Below, piece after piece: positions 44,331 to 53,628 of a stretch of DNA of 64,000 nucleotides. Each line of letters opens with the position of its first letter. The first letter of the stretch is position 1. The DNA is taken from assembly GCA_963763955.1 (NCBI GenBank), contig CAVXQP010000010.1, forward strand, positions 62,001-126,000. Direction: 5' to 3'. The DNA comes from DASUPK01 sp963763955. Its GTDB lineage: Bacteria; Actinomycetota; Thermoleophilia; Solirubrobacterales; 70-9. Below the pieces are notes generated by a model. It did no database searches. It was not told the DNA's origin and saw only the letters and a program-made list of their open reading frames with translations. The translations under genes and the position numbers were made by a program.

Positions 44331-45209
44331 TCAGGGCCTCTTCGGGTACTTGGAGAAGTCCGGGCTGCGTCCCTGCTGGTAGGCGTTCCGCCCCTCCTGA
44401 CCCTCCTCGGTCATGTAGAAGAGGAGCGTCGCGTCGTGGGAGAGTTGCTGGATGCCGGCGAAGCCGTCCTCGGTGGCGTTGAAGCTCGACTTGAGTAACC
44501 GCAGGGAGAGGGGGGAGAGGGCGGCCATCTCGCGGCACCAGGCCACCGTCTCTCCCTCCAGGTCTCCGAGGGCCACGACGGTGTTGACCAGTCCCATCTC
44601 GAGTGCCTCCTCCGCGTCGTAGAGGCGGGAGAGGAACCAGATCTCCTTCGCCTTCTTCACCCCGACGTTGCGGGCCAGGAGGGAGGCGCCGAACCCGCCG
44701 TCGAAGCTGCCGACGCGCGGGCCCGTCTGCCCGAAGACGGCGTTGTCCCCGGCGACAGTCAGGTCGCAGACCAGGTGGAGGATGTGCCCGCCGCCCACCG
44801 CGTAGCCGGCCACCATGGCGACCACCGGCTTCGGCAGCCTGCGGATCTGAACGTGCAGGTCGCCGACGTCGAGTCGGCCGACCCCCTGCTCGGCGACCTC
44901 GTCGTCGCCGATGTAGCCGTCGTCGCCGCGGATCCGCTGGTCGCCGCCGGAGCAGAACGACTCGGTACCCGCCCCCGTGAAGATGATCGCCGCGACCCCG
45001 GTGTCATCGCGAGCCCGCGTGAACGCGTGCCGGAGCTCCGCAAGGGTCGGCGGCCGGAACGCGTTGCGGACCTCCGGCCGGTTGATCGTGATCTTCGCGA
45101 TCGCGTCGCCGCGCTCATACAGGATGTCCTCGTAGTCGCCCTCGGAGCGCCACTCGATCGGCGCATAGAGCTGCTCCTCCGGGGGCGCGTCCTTGTGTCG
45201 TCTCGGCAT
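44331..45209 (-). CDS. menB: 1,4-Dihydroxy-2-naphthoyl-CoA synthase
   Basis: 292 aa. Crotonase-fold enzyme that cyclises o-succinylbenzoyl-CoA. Marks: ITINRPEVRNAFRPPTLAEL, FCSGGDQRIRGDDGYIG, VAGYAVGGGHILHLVCDLTVA, GPRVGSFDGGFGASLLARNVG and the C-terminal FYMTEEGQEGRNAYQQGRSPDFSKYP, characteristic of MenB rather than general enoyl-CoA hydratases. It is divergent from menE, with only 23 bases between the two start codons, which must share a compact promoter region. Confidence 0.96.
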   Translation of the reverse strand: MPRRHKDAPPEEQLYAPIEWRSEGDYEDILYERGDAIAKITINRPEVRNAFRPPTLAELRHAFTRARDDTGVAAIIFTGAGTESFCSGGDQRIRGDDGYIGDDEVAEQGVGRLDVGDLHVQIRRLPKPVVAMVAGYAVGGGHILHLVCDLTVAGDNAVFGQTGPRVGSFDGGFGASLLARNVGVKKAKEIWFLSRLYDAEEALEMGLVNTVVALGDLEGETVAWCREMAALSPLSLRLLKSSFNATEDGFAGIQQLSHDATLLFYMTEEGQEGRNAYQQGRSPDFSKYPKRP

Positions 45210-45232
45210 CGGGGCGCTTAGGCTAGGGAACC

Positions 45233-46573
45233 GTGAAGCTCGACGACTGGCTGGCGCAGCGAGCTATCAGCTGTCCGGAACGGACGGCGCTGGTCACCGA
45301 GGCGTCCAGCGTCACCTACGCGGAGCTCGAGGCGGAGGCGACCTGGGTCGCCCGCAGGCTGGCCGCGTCCGGGGTGAGGAGGGGCGGCATCGCCGCGCTG
45401 ACCATGCATCCGCGACGCGAGGAGGTCGTCCTGCTGCACGCCCTGATGAAGCTGGGGGCGGTGGCCCTGCCGCTCAGCCCGCAGCTCACCGAGGCGGAGC
45501 GCGCGTCGGTGCTCGCCGCGGAACGGCCGGCCGTGGACCTGAACGACGCAGCGGAGCTGACCCAGACCGAGGCGGACCTGCCCCTGCTCGGCGAGCACGA
45601 CATGGACGACCTCCAGTGCCGGACTCTGACCAGCGGCACATCGGGGAAGCCACGGCCGGTGGGCCTCACCTACGGGAACTTCCTGTTCAGCGCGGTGGGC
45701 TCGGCCTTCAACATCGGCGTCGAACCCGAGGATCGCTGGCTCTGCTGCCTGCCGCTCAGCCACGTCGCCGGCCTCTCGATCATCCTGCGCTCGGTCATCT
45801 ACGGGACCACCGCCGTCCTCCTCGATGGCTTCGACACCGGGCAGGTCGCGAGCACGCTCGTCTCGGGAGACATCAGCCTGCTCTCGTTGGTCCCAACCCA
45901 GCTGATCCGACTGCTGGAGGCGGAGGCGGACCTCTCGCGGCCGCGCGCGATCCTGATCGGCGGCGGGCCCGTCCCGCCGGACGCCCTGCGCGAAGCGCTC
46001 AACCGCGGCGCGACCGTCGTGCAAACTTACGGCATGACCGAGACCTGCTCCCAGGTGACCACCCTGGCGCCGGCCGACGCGGAGCGCAGGATCGGATCGG
46101 CCGGACGGCCCCTGCTCACGACGCACGTCCGGATCGAGGACGGCGAGATCCTCGTCCAGGGCCCGACCGTCTCTCGCGAGGCGATCGATCCGGACGGCTG
46201 GCTCCGCACCGGCGACTTGGGCCGCATCGACGAGGAGGGCTTCCTCTACGTCACCGGGCGAAACAGTGAGGTGATCGTCACCGGCGGCGAGAACGTGATG
46301 CCCGCCGAGGTCGAGGCAGTGCTGCAGTCCCATCCGGCGGTCACCGACGCCGCGGTGGTCGGACGGCCGGACCCGGAATGGCAGGAAGCCGTCTGCGCGC
46401 TGGTCGTCCTGGCGGACGGTGAGGAGACCGCCGAGGAGGAACTGCGCTCGCACTGCTCCGCCACCCTGGCGCCCTACAAGGTCCCGAAGAGGGTGGACTT
46501 CGTCTCGAGCCTGCCTCGGACGGCTTCGGGCAAGCTCCTCCGCGGCGAGCTGCCCGAGCTGGCCGGTCGCTAG
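45233..46573 (+). CDS. menE: o-Succinylbenzoate-CoA ligase
   Basis: 446 aa from GTG. Adenylate-forming ligase that activates OSB with CoA. Marks: TLTSGTSGKPRPVGLTYGNF (P-loop), LPLSHVAGLSIILRS, QTYGMTETCSQVTTL, WLRTGDLGRIDEEGFLYVTGR and the C-terminal catalytic lysine in RTASGKLLRGEL. It is at the short end of the family. ilvC starts 13 bases downstream on the same strand, so menE and ilvC are probably cotranscribed. Confidence 0.92.
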   Translation: MKLDDWLAQRAISCPERTALVTEASSVTYAELEAEATWVARRLAASGVRRGGIAALTMHPRREEVVLLHALMKLGAVALPLSPQLTEAERASVLAAERPAVDLNDAAELTQTEADLPLLGEHDMDDLQCRTLTSGTSGKPRPVGLTYGNFLFSAVGSAFNIGVEPEDRWLCCLPLSHVAGLSIILRSVIYGTTAVLLDGFDTGQVASTLVSGDISLLSLVPTQLIRLLEAEADLSRPRAILIGGGPVPPDALREALNRGATVVQTYGMTETCSQVTTLAPADAERRIGSAGRPLLTTHVRIEDGEILVQGPTVSREAIDPDGWLRTGDLGRIDEEGFLYVTGRNSEVIVTGGENVMPAEVEAVLQSHPAVTDAAVVGRPDPEWQEAVCALVVLADGEETAEEELRSHCSATLAPYKVPKRVDFVSSLPRTASGKLLRGELPELAGR

Positions 46574-46586
46574 CATCCGCCGCCGC

Positions 46587-47585
46587 ATGGCCGCCGACGA
46601 GGTGCTCTACGACAAGGACGCCGACCTCTCCGTCCTGGAGGGGAAAACCGTGGCGATCCTGGGGTACGGCTCGCAGGGCCACGCCCACGCGCTCAACCTG
46701 AACGACTCGGGGATCGACGTCGTGGTCGGCCTGCGCCCAGACTCTTCCAGCCGAGCCGACGCCGAGGCCGAGGGCCTCGAGGTGCTGGAGGTCGCGGACG
46801 CCGCCAGCCGGGGCGACATCGTGATGATCCTGCTCCCGGACGAGAAGCAGGCGCAGATCTGGCGCGAGGAGATCTCGGACGGGATCGCTGACGGGAACCT
46901 GCTGATGTTCGCCCACGGCTTCGCGATCCGTTTCGAGCAGATCGAGCCGCCACCCGGCGTCGACGTCGGCATGGTCGCGCCGAAGGGCCCGGGCCACCTG
47001 GTCCGCCGCGAGTTCGTCGAAGGGCAGGGCGTGCCCTGCCTGATGGCCGTCCACCAGGACGCCAGCGGCAATGCTCGTGACCTCGTCCTCGCCTACGCCA
47101 GCGGCATCGGCGGCGGCCGCGCCGGGATCATCGAGACGACGTTCAAGGACGAGGCCGAGACGGACCTCTTCGGCGAACAGGCCGTGCTCTGCGGCGGCGC
47201 CACCGAGCTGGTCCGCGCGGGCTTCGACACGCTGGTCGAAGCGGGCTACGACCCGCGGCTCGCGTACTTCGAGTGCCTGCACGAGCTCAAGCTGATCGTG
47301 GACCTGATGTACGAGCACGGCATCCAGGGAATGCGCCATTCGATCTCGAACACGGCCGAGTACGGGGACATGACCCGCGGTCCGAAGGTGATCACGGACG
47401 AGACCCGTCAGGCGATGAGGAAGATCCTCGCCGACATCCAATCGGGCGAGTTCGCCAGGGAGTGGATCGCCGAGAACGAGGCGGGGCAGGAGAACTTCCA
47501 GCGCATGCGGGAGGAGGCGGCCGGCTCCCAGGTGGAGCAGGTCGGCAAGAGCCTCCGCTCGATGATGCCTTGGATCGAGGACTGA
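46587..47585 (+). CDS. ilvC: Ketol-acid reductoisomerase
   Basis: 332 aa from ATG 46587, class I. It isomerises and reduces acetolactate with NAD(P)H. GYGSQGHAHALNLNDSGIDVVVGLRPDSSS is the nucleotide loop. The metal/catalytic domain has MVAPKGPGHLVRREF, KDEAETDLFGEQAVLCGG, YFECLHELKLIVDLMYEHG and SISNTAEYGD. The first step (ilvBN) is 8 kb away with the men genes between. A terminator hairpin overlaps its stop. Confidence 0.96.
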   Translation: MAADEVLYDKDADLSVLEGKTVAILGYGSQGHAHALNLNDSGIDVVVGLRPDSSSRADAEAEGLEVLEVADAASRGDIVMILLPDEKQAQIWREEISDGIADGNLLMFAHGFAIRFEQIEPPPGVDVGMVAPKGPGHLVRREFVEGQGVPCLMAVHQDASGNARDLVLAYASGIGGGRAGIIETTFKDEAETDLFGEQAVLCGGATELVRAGFDTLVEAGYDPRLAYFECLHELKLIVDLMYEHGIQGMRHSISNTAEYGDMTRGPKVITDETRQAMRKILADIQSGEFAREWIAENEAGQENFQRMREEAAGSQVEQVGKSLRSMMPWIED

Positions 47586-47612
47586 GCGGGCCGCGCGGGG
47601 CCGCGCTCAGTC
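47580..47612 (+). terminator. Terminator hairpin after ilvC
   Basis: GACTGAGCG (47580-47588) pairs perfectly with CGCTCAGTC (47604-47612); GGCC/GGCC can pair inside. The stem includes the ilvC stop codon. ATTTTCC follows about 10 bases later. Confidence 0.6.
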
Positions 47613-47628
47613 CCTAATCCAAATTTTC

Positions 47629-48009
47629 CTAGGCGGTGCCGGCTATCGGCGCGGTGCCGGCCGCCGGAGGCGGGCCGTAGTCGTTGTCGCCCGGATCGCC
47701 CTCGCGCAGGAACCAAACGAGCCAGAGGATGAAGCCGACGATCGGCACGATGAAGATCAGGATCCACCAGCCGCTCCGGTTGATGTCGTGCAGGCGGCGG
47801 ATCGCCACCGAGAGGTTCGGCAGCAGGAGCGCCAGCGCCGCGAGCCCGCTCACCACACCGAAGCTGCCGAGGATGGCGTCGATGATGTTGGCGCCGATCC
47901 CGACTAGGATCGCGAACAGGAACCACCACCAGTACGCCCGTCTCCCGGCCCTGCCATCGAACTTCGTGTAGTGATCGAAGCCGGACTTCACCGCTTCGCT
48001 AAAGGTCAT
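47629..48009 (-). CDS. DUF805 membrane protein
   Basis: 126 aa from ATG 48009, preceded by GGGAGAAGAG. MTFSEAVKSGFDHYTKFDGRAGRRAYWWWFLF is the DUF805 start (aromatic FxGRAxRxxYW motif). Helices lie near 27-45, 50-70 and 85-105, with AIRRLHDINRSGWWIL between them. The C-terminus is Pro/Gly/Ala-rich. It is an inner-membrane protein of unknown role, convergent with ilvC. Confidence 0.9.
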   Translation of the reverse strand: MTFSEAVKSGFDHYTKFDGRAGRRAYWWWFLFAILVGIGANIIDAILGSFGVVSGLAALALLLPNLSVAIRRLHDINRSGWWILIFIVPIVGFILWLVWFLREGDPGDNDYGPPPAAGTAPIAGTA

Positions 48010-48239
48010 CTCTTCTCCCTCTTTTTGCGACCGAGCGTCAGGGGTTGCGCGCGGTTCCGAACACACGCTAGATGACCACGCGGCGTGTGACTATCGGGAT
48101 TACGTTGACGCCGAACTTGGTGACCTCGAGCTCGCGGCGCCATCTGCTAGGCGCACTCGTAACGGTTAGGCACCTGCAAGCCAACCATCCGTCGACGTCA
48201 AAGTGGGCGGCCGCACTGTGGCGACCGGGCCGCATCAAG

Positions 48240-48866
48240 TCACTTCTTGCGGCTCGCGGCCTCGCTGCTGATCTCGCCGGCCGGCGCGGCGCCACCCTCC
48301 TCATAGGAGAACGGCGGATAGTCCTCGGTGAGCAGGAGGAAGTAACCGGTTCCCCTGGTCAGGTACGCAATCGCGGACCGCATCGGGTTGAACAGACCGT
48401 CTGGGAGCTTCCCAGTGAACAGAATCACGAACCAGGCGATCACGGCACAGACGCCCAGGATGATCGACTGGACAATGGCCAGCAACCAAACAGGGATCCC
48501 GATGATCAGGCGCAGCCCGGTCTTGAGCCGGTTGTACTGGTCGAGTGGGGGCGGGACGCCGACACGGACCGGGTAGTCCGGGGCATCGTCACCACCGAAT
48601 GGCGGCCACTCGTCGTTGAGCAGATACTCGAATCCGTACACCCTGCTGATCATCCGCAAGTAACCCGCGTTGAAGTTGTAGAGGCCCTCCGGGTACTTGC
48701 CGGTGAAGACGATCGCGAACCATGCGATCACCGCGACGATCTCGGCGACGAAGCCGTAGATGCTCGCGACGATCAACCACGGGATCGCGACGATGTAGCG
48801 AAAGAACGTCGTGAGCCGGTTCCTGCCCTCCAGGGCGGGATCGGCCTCGTAGCTGATGGGGTACAT
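48240..48866 (-). CDS. DUF4389 membrane protein (two-repeat)
   Basis: 208 aa from ATG 48866, with GGAGAG five bases upstream. The protein is an internal duplication. First half: NRLTTFFRYIVAIPWLIVASIYGFVAEIVAVIAWFAIVFTGKYPEGLYNF. Second half: NRLKTGLRLIIGIPVWLLAIVQSIILGVCAVIAWFVILFTGKLPDGLFN. Each half has two helices and the FTGKxPxGL(Y/F)N box of DUF4389. The role is unknown. About 170 bases between it and the DUF805 gene hold no gene or repeat that I could support. Confidence 0.9.
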   Translation of the reverse strand: MYPISYEADPALEGRNRLTTFFRYIVAIPWLIVASIYGFVAEIVAVIAWFAIVFTGKYPEGLYNFNAGYLRMISRVYGFEYLLNDEWPPFGGDDAPDYPVRVGVPPPLDQYNRLKTGLRLIIGIPVWLLAIVQSIILGVCAVIAWFVILFTGKLPDGLFNPMRSAIAYLTRGTGYFLLLTEDYPPFSYEEGGAAPAGEISSEAASRKK

Positions 48867-48994
48867 AGATCTCTCCAGGTCGAGGTCGTGGGGATTCCGC
48901 ACGCCCCCGGCGCGGCCGGCCCCTTCGGACGCGCGGCCACCCTATCCGACGCACCGGAGGGCAGTCCAGGTTTGCCGCCTAATACATTGAATCG

Positions 48995-50131
48995 ATGACA
49001 CGAACAATTGTTGAGATCCCAGAAACGCTGAAGCCGGCGGACGGCCGCTTCGGCTGCGGCCCGTCGAAGGTGAGGCCCGAGGCCCTCGCCAAGCTGGGGA
49101 GCCAGGACGAGCTGATGGGGACCTCGCACCGCCAGGCGCCGGTCAGGGACCTGGTCTCACGGGTCCGCAGTGGGCTCAATGAGCTCTTCAGCCTGCCGGT
49201 CGGCTACGAAGTCGCCCTGGGGAACGGCGGCACGACCGCCTTCTGGGACGCGGCCGCGGCCTGGCTCGTCCGCGAGCGCCCCCTGCACCTGAGCTATGGC
49301 GAGTTCTCGTCGAAGTTCGCCAAGGTGACCGCCGGCGCCCCGTTCCTGGCCGACCCGATCCTGATCGAGGCCGAGCCCGGCGACGCCCCGCATCCGGTCG
49401 CCGACCCGGACGCGGACGTGATCGCTTGGGCCCACAACGAGACCTCGACCGGCGTGATGGTGCCGGTGGAGCGACCGGAGGGCGTGGGCGATTCCCTCGT
49501 CCTGATCGACGCGACGTCTGGGGCCGGTGGACTGCCCGTCGACGTGGGGCAGGCCGACGCGTACTACCTCGCGCCGCAGAAGGCGTTCGGCTCGGATGGC
49601 GGGCTCTGGCTCGCGCTGCTGAGCCCGGCGGCGATCGAGCGGATCGAGCAGCTGGATGGATACGACGGGCGTTGGCAGCCGGCGTTCCTGTCCCTCGCGG
49701 TCGCGCTGGAGAACTCCCGGAAGGAGCAGACCTACAACACGCCCGCGGTGGCGACGCTGTTTCTCCTCGCCGAGCAAATCGACTGGCTCCTGGAGGGAGG
49801 CGGCCTCGAGTTCGGCGTCTCACGGAGCCGCGCCTCGTCGAGCCATCTCTACGACTGGGCCGAGGGCTCGGAGCTGGCCAGCCCCTTCGTCACCGATCCT
49901 GCCAAGCGCTCGCTGGTGGTGGGGACCATCGACTTCGCGGACGAGGTAGACGCCGCGGCCCTCGCCGCGACGCTGCGCGCGAACGGCATCGTGGACGTCG
50001 AGCCCTACCGCAAGCTGGGTCGCAATCAGCTGCGCATCGGCATGTTCCCGGCGGTCGATCCCGCTGACGTCGAGGCCCTCACCGCCTGCATCGACTGGGT
50101 CCTGGAGAAAGCGGACGACGTGAGGCGATGA
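48995..50131 (+). CDS. serC: Phosphoserine aminotransferase
   Basis: 378 aa. Class V PLP aminotransferase making phosphoserine from 3-phosphohydroxypyruvate. Marks: FGCGPSKVRPEAL, MGTSHRQAPVRDLV, the PLP lysine in YLAPQKAFGSDGGLWLALLS and LRIGMFPAVDPADVEAL at the end. The variant matches the actinobacterial SerC type. It overlaps serA by 4 bases (ATGA), so the two are coupled. Confidence 0.94.
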   Translation: MTRTIVEIPETLKPADGRFGCGPSKVRPEALAKLGSQDELMGTSHRQAPVRDLVSRVRSGLNELFSLPVGYEVALGNGGTTAFWDAAAAWLVRERPLHLSYGEFSSKFAKVTAGAPFLADPILIEAEPGDAPHPVADPDADVIAWAHNETSTGVMVPVERPEGVGDSLVLIDATSGAGGLPVDVGQADAYYLAPQKAFGSDGGLWLALLSPAAIERIEQLDGYDGRWQPAFLSLAVALENSRKEQTYNTPAVATLFLLAEQIDWLLEGGGLEFGVSRSRASSSHLYDWAEGSELASPFVTDPAKRSLVVGTIDFADEVDAAALAATLRANGIVDVEPYRKLGRNQLRIGMFPAVDPADVEALTACIDWVLEKADDVRR

Positions 50132-51723
50132 GCGAGAAGGCGAAGGTCCTCGTGAAGGAGAAGATCGCCGACACCGGCGTCGAGCTGCTGCGTGAGCGCT
50201 TCGACGTCGAGCTCGGCCTCGACTGGGACGGGGAGGAGCTCCAGCAGCGGATCGGCGAGTTCGACGGGATCCTGATCCGGTCGGCCACCAAGCTCACCCC
50301 GGACCTGATCGGCCGCGCCGAGCGGCTCAAGGTGATCGGCAGGGCGGGCACGGGCGTGGACAACGTCGACGTCGACGCGGCCACGAAACGGGGGATCGTG
50401 GTGGCGAACGCGCCGGAGGCGAACTCGATCGCCGCGGCTGAGCACACGATGGGCCTGATGCTCGCCCTCTGCCGGAACATCCCGCAGGCGCACGCCTCCC
50501 TCGCCGCCGGCAACTGGGACCGGGCCAGCTTCAAGGGAACGGAGCTCTACGGCAAGACCCTCGGGGTGCTCGGCTTCGGCCGGATCGGGCAGCTCGTCGC
50601 CGCACGTGCCCAGTCCTTCGACCTACAGGTGGTCGCCTACGACAAGTTCGTCACCGCCGAGCGCTTCCGAGAGCTGGGGGTAGATGGCGTCGAGCAGCCG
50701 GGCCAGCTCTACGCGCGCGCGGACTTCATCACACTGCATCTGCCGAGCACCGCCGAGACGGAGAACATCATCGATGCGGCCGCGATCGGGCAGATGCGGG
50801 AGGGTGTCCGGATCGTCAACTGCGCGCGCGGCGAGCTGATCGACCTCGACGCGCTCCTCCAGGGCCTGGAGTCGGGCAGGGTCGCGGGCGCCGCGCTCGA
50901 CGTGTTTCCCGAGGAGCCCTTCAGCGGGCACCCGATCCTCGAGCGCGACGACGTCGTCGTCACGCCTCACCTCGGCGCCTCGACCGCTGAGGCCCAGGAC
51001 CGCGCCGGCGTCGTCACCGCCGAGCAGGTGACCGCAGCGCTCACCGGTGGTGTCGTCACCACCGCGGTCAACATCGCCGCGGTCCGCCCCGAGGTGATGG
51101 AGCAGCTGGCGCCCTTCGTCCCCCTCTGCGAGAAGCTCGGCCGGCTGGCGCAGGCGCTCGGCGAGGCCGCGCCCGACCGCGTCGAGGTGGAGTTCCGTGG
51201 CCGCCTGGCGGATCAGGACACGCGCATCCTCAGCATCGCGACCCTGGTCGGGATCCTCTCGGGCCACACCGAGGAGCCCGTCAACCTGGTGAACGGGCCG
51301 CACATGGCTGAGGAGCGCGGCATCGAGCTGACCGAGACCCGCGATGCCGTTTCCGAGGACTTCACCGAGCTCGTCGTGGTGCGGCTGCACGCCGGGGGCG
51401 ACGCGGTAGAGGTCGCCGGCACCGGCGTCGGCCCACGCAACATCCCCTATCTGGCGAGGGTCTGGGGGGAGGACTTCTACCTGCCCTTCGCCGACCACCT
51501 GGCGATCTTCCGTTACACCGACCAGCCGGGAATGATCGGGCGGGTCGGCACGATCTTCGGCGAGGAGGGGGTCAACATCGCCTCGGCGGCAGTCGGCGCC
51601 GAGCCCGGCCGCGACACCGCGGTGATGGCGCTGACCACCGACGCCCCGGTCAACCCACGGACGATCGAGCGGATCCTCGAGCTCGAGGGCTTCTCGGTCG
51701 GGCGTGCGGTCTCAATTCAATAA
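50128..51723 (+). CDS. serA: D-3-phosphoglycerate dehydrogenase
   Basis: 531 aa, the long form: catalytic and NAD domains (residues 1-315), an intervening domain and a C-terminal ACT domain (about 455-531, LAIFRYTDQPGMIGRVGTIFGEEGVNIA) for serine control. Active site marks: RAGTGVDNVD, LGVLGFGRIGQLVAARAQSF, VNCARGELIDLDAL and VTPHLGASTAEAQDRAG. The first step of serine synthesis is placed second in the operon after serC. Serine then feeds CysE/CysK at 21.6-23.4 kb. Confidence 0.96.
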   Translation: MSEKAKVLVKEKIADTGVELLRERFDVELGLDWDGEELQQRIGEFDGILIRSATKLTPDLIGRAERLKVIGRAGTGVDNVDVDAATKRGIVVANAPEANSIAAAEHTMGLMLALCRNIPQAHASLAAGNWDRASFKGTELYGKTLGVLGFGRIGQLVAARAQSFDLQVVAYDKFVTAERFRELGVDGVEQPGQLYARADFITLHLPSTAETENIIDAAAIGQMREGVRIVNCARGELIDLDALLQGLESGRVAGAALDVFPEEPFSGHPILERDDVVVTPHLGASTAEAQDRAGVVTAEQVTAALTGGVVTTAVNIAAVRPEVMEQLAPFVPLCEKLGRLAQALGEAAPDRVEVEFRGRLADQDTRILSIATLVGILSGHTEEPVNLVNGPHMAEERGIELTETRDAVSEDFTELVVVRLHAGGDAVEVAGTGVGPRNIPYLARVWGEDFYLPFADHLAIFRYTDQPGMIGRVGTIFGEEGVNIASAAVGAEPGRDTAVMALTTDAPVNPRTIERILELEGFSVGRAVSIQ

Positions 51724-51768
51724 GACGAATTTGCTCCTCCGAAGCACCCTCCCGTGTAGGGTCAGTCC

Positions 51769-52803
51769 ATGAGGGCGGTCGTTCAGACCGAGCACGGCGG
51801 ACCGGAGGTGCTCCAGGTCCAGGAGAAGCCGGACCCGCCGGTCGGTCCCGGCGAAGTGCGGATCGCAGTCAAGGCCGCCGGGATCAACTTCGCCGACACC
51901 ATGGCCCGGGTCGGCCTCTACCCGGAGGCGCCGAAGCCGCCCTGCGTGGTCGGCTATGAGGTCGCCGGAGAAGTGGAGTCCCTCGGCGAGGGCGTCGACT
52001 CGGTGAAGGTGGGAGACCGGGTGATGGCCGGCACGCGCTTCGGAGGCCAGGCGTCGATGGTGACCGTGGCCGAGGATCAGGTCATCCCATTGCAGGACTC
52101 GCTCAGCTACGAACAGGGCGCGGCATTCCCGGTCAACTACGCGACCTCCTACGCGGCGCTGGTGATCATGGGCGGCCTGCGTGAGGGCGAACGCGTCTTG
52201 ATCCACGCGGCGGCCGGCGGCGTCGGCATCTCCGCGACCCAGATCGCACGCTCGCGGGGGGCCGAGATCTTCGGCACCGCCTCCGGCTCGAAGCACGACG
52301 CGATCCGGGCGCAGGGCGTGGAACATGCGATCGACTACCGCACGCAGGACTTCGAGCAGGAGGTCAGGCGGATCACGGGTGGCGAGGGAATCGATCTGGT
52401 CATGGACGCCACCGGGCCGACCAACTTTCGCAAGGACTACCGCCTGCTGCGGGACGGTGGCCGGCTGATCATGTACGGCGCCTCAGAGCTCAGCACGCAG
52501 CAGGGTCGCAGCATCCCCACCCTGGCACGCAGTCTGATCCGGATGCCCCTGGCCACGATGCCCTGGTGGAAGAGCCTCTCGATCCTCAGCGAGAACAAGG
52601 GCGTCTTCGGGCTCAACATGCTCGCCTGGCAGGACCACGAGGGGCTCGACCGCGTGATCGAGCCGCTCAGCAAGGAGATCGAGGCCGGCACGATCGAGAT
52701 CGACCCGGTGGTCGCCGAGGCGTTCCCATTCGACCGGGCCGCGGACGCCCACAGATTCATCGCCGAGCGCCGCAACATCGGCAAGGTAGTCCTCGTTCCC
52801 TAG
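51769..52803 (+). CDS. Quinone reductase-like MDR oxidoreductase
   Basis: 344 aa. Zinc-free medium-chain dehydrogenase: MRAVVQTEHGGPEVLQVQEKPDPPVGPGEVRIAVKAAGINFADT and VGYEVAGEVESLGEGVD in the GroES-like part, with VLIHAAAGGVGISATQIAR as the NADPH site. No zinc-ligand Cys set is seen. It most resembles NADPH:quinone reductase / VAT-1-like proteins. The substrate is unknown; a menaquinone link is not shown by position. A small hairpin (ACCCT/AGGGT, 51746-51762) lies before the start. A type II element follows the stop. Confidence 0.88.
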   Translation: MRAVVQTEHGGPEVLQVQEKPDPPVGPGEVRIAVKAAGINFADTMARVGLYPEAPKPPCVVGYEVAGEVESLGEGVDSVKVGDRVMAGTRFGGQASMVTVAEDQVIPLQDSLSYEQGAAFPVNYATSYAALVIMGGLREGERVLIHAAAGGVGISATQIARSRGAEIFGTASGSKHDAIRAQGVEHAIDYRTQDFEQEVRRITGGEGIDLVMDATGPTNFRKDYRLLRDGGRLIMYGASELSTQQGRSIPTLARSLIRMPLATMPWWKSLSILSENKGVFGLNMLAWQDHEGLDRVIEPLSKEIEAGTIEIDPVVAEAFPFDRAADAHRFIAERRNIGKVVLVP

Positions 52804-52844
52804 GGCGAGGGTGTTCCGAGGCGGAGCCGAGGAGCAACCCGTTT
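52804..52844 (+). repeat. Palindromic element, type II
   Basis: GGCGAGGGTGTTC at the left and GAGGAGCAACCCGTTT at the right, with TGTTC/GAGCA and GGC/GCC pairing. It begins on the base after the MDR gene stop codon (TAG 52801-52803). Confidence 0.8.
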
Positions 52845-52902
52845 GTCGTGAGCGCGCAGACGCCGCTCTGATCGCCACGGAGCCGGGTTACGATCGACAG
52901 AG

Positions 52903-53628
52903 ATGCGCCCAGGGAGACTGAATCTCGTCCTCGCGCTCGCGCTGCTCGCGGTCGCCTCGGCCGCTGGGCCCGCGGCTGCCTCCCCCCGGCCGGGGCTGAC
53001 GGACGCCGTCTGGACGGTCCACGGGCATGGCGCCTCCGCCGCGGCCTCGATCAACGTCCTCACGCTCAACGACCAGCGGCGCATCGACAACCGGATCAGC
53101 GCATACATGTCCTCCAGCGGGCGCCTCGTCCTGACCGCTCCCGAGGGCCTGGGCGACCCCGACGGCGACGGACCGAGCTGCGGGCTCGACAACGCCAAGG
53201 CGGGGGAGACCAGCGCCACGGAGGCGAGCTGCGCGGCCGGCTACATCGGCGCGATCGTCGGGGATCTGAGCGGCGGCAGCGACACCTTCGACGCCGACCC
53301 CGGTCTCACCGCGATGGTCGGCGGCGTGATCAACGGCCAAGCGCGGCCACTGGCGGGCGGCCCCGGGCGTGATCGGCTGGTCGGTGGATCGCTGTCCGAC
53401 CTTCTCGATGGCGGCGGAGGGGCCGACTCGATCGCCGGCGGGGGCGGGATGGACCTGCTGTTCGGCGGCCCTGGCGCGGACAACCTGAGCGGCGGCGGCG
53501 GAAACGACAGCCTCCTGGGCGGCGGCGGCCCGGACAAGCTCAACGCCGGGTCGGGCAAGGACGTCTGCCGCGGCGCGGGCGGGACGGACACCGCCAAGAG
53601 CTGCGAGACCGCTCGCGGGATTCCGTAG
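52903..53628 (+). CDS. Secreted protein with RTX-like Gly/Asp nonapeptide repeats
   Basis: 241 aa. Signal peptide LVLALALLAVASAAGPAAA. The N-terminal ~120 residues are unrecognised. Residues ~150-230 hold about eight degenerate GGxGxDxLxGG units (GGPGRDRLVGGSLSDLLDGG, GADNLSGGGGNDSLLGGG), the calcium-binding beta-roll of hemolysin-type proteins. Four Cys residues could pair (two in the middle, two at the end). It is probably exported and folds on calcium. It is not next to a type I secretion system, so Sec export is likely. Confidence 0.85.
   Translation: MRPGRLNLVLALALLAVASAAGPAAASPRPGLTDAVWTVHGHGASAAASINVLTLNDQRRIDNRISAYMSSSGRLVLTAPEGLGDPDGDGPSCGLDNAKAGETSATEASCAAGYIGAIVGDLSGGSDTFDADPGLTAMVGGVINGQARPLAGGPGRDRLVGGSLSDLLDGGGGADSIAGGGGMDLLFGGPGADNLSGGGGNDSLLGGGGPDKLNAGSGKDVCRGAGGTDTAKSCETARGIP

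Noticed and set aside
48072..48998. A 308-codon plus-strand frame opposite DUF4389
   Set aside because: The minus strand has the internally repeated DUF4389 motifs and a good ribosome site; the plus frame is a shadow.
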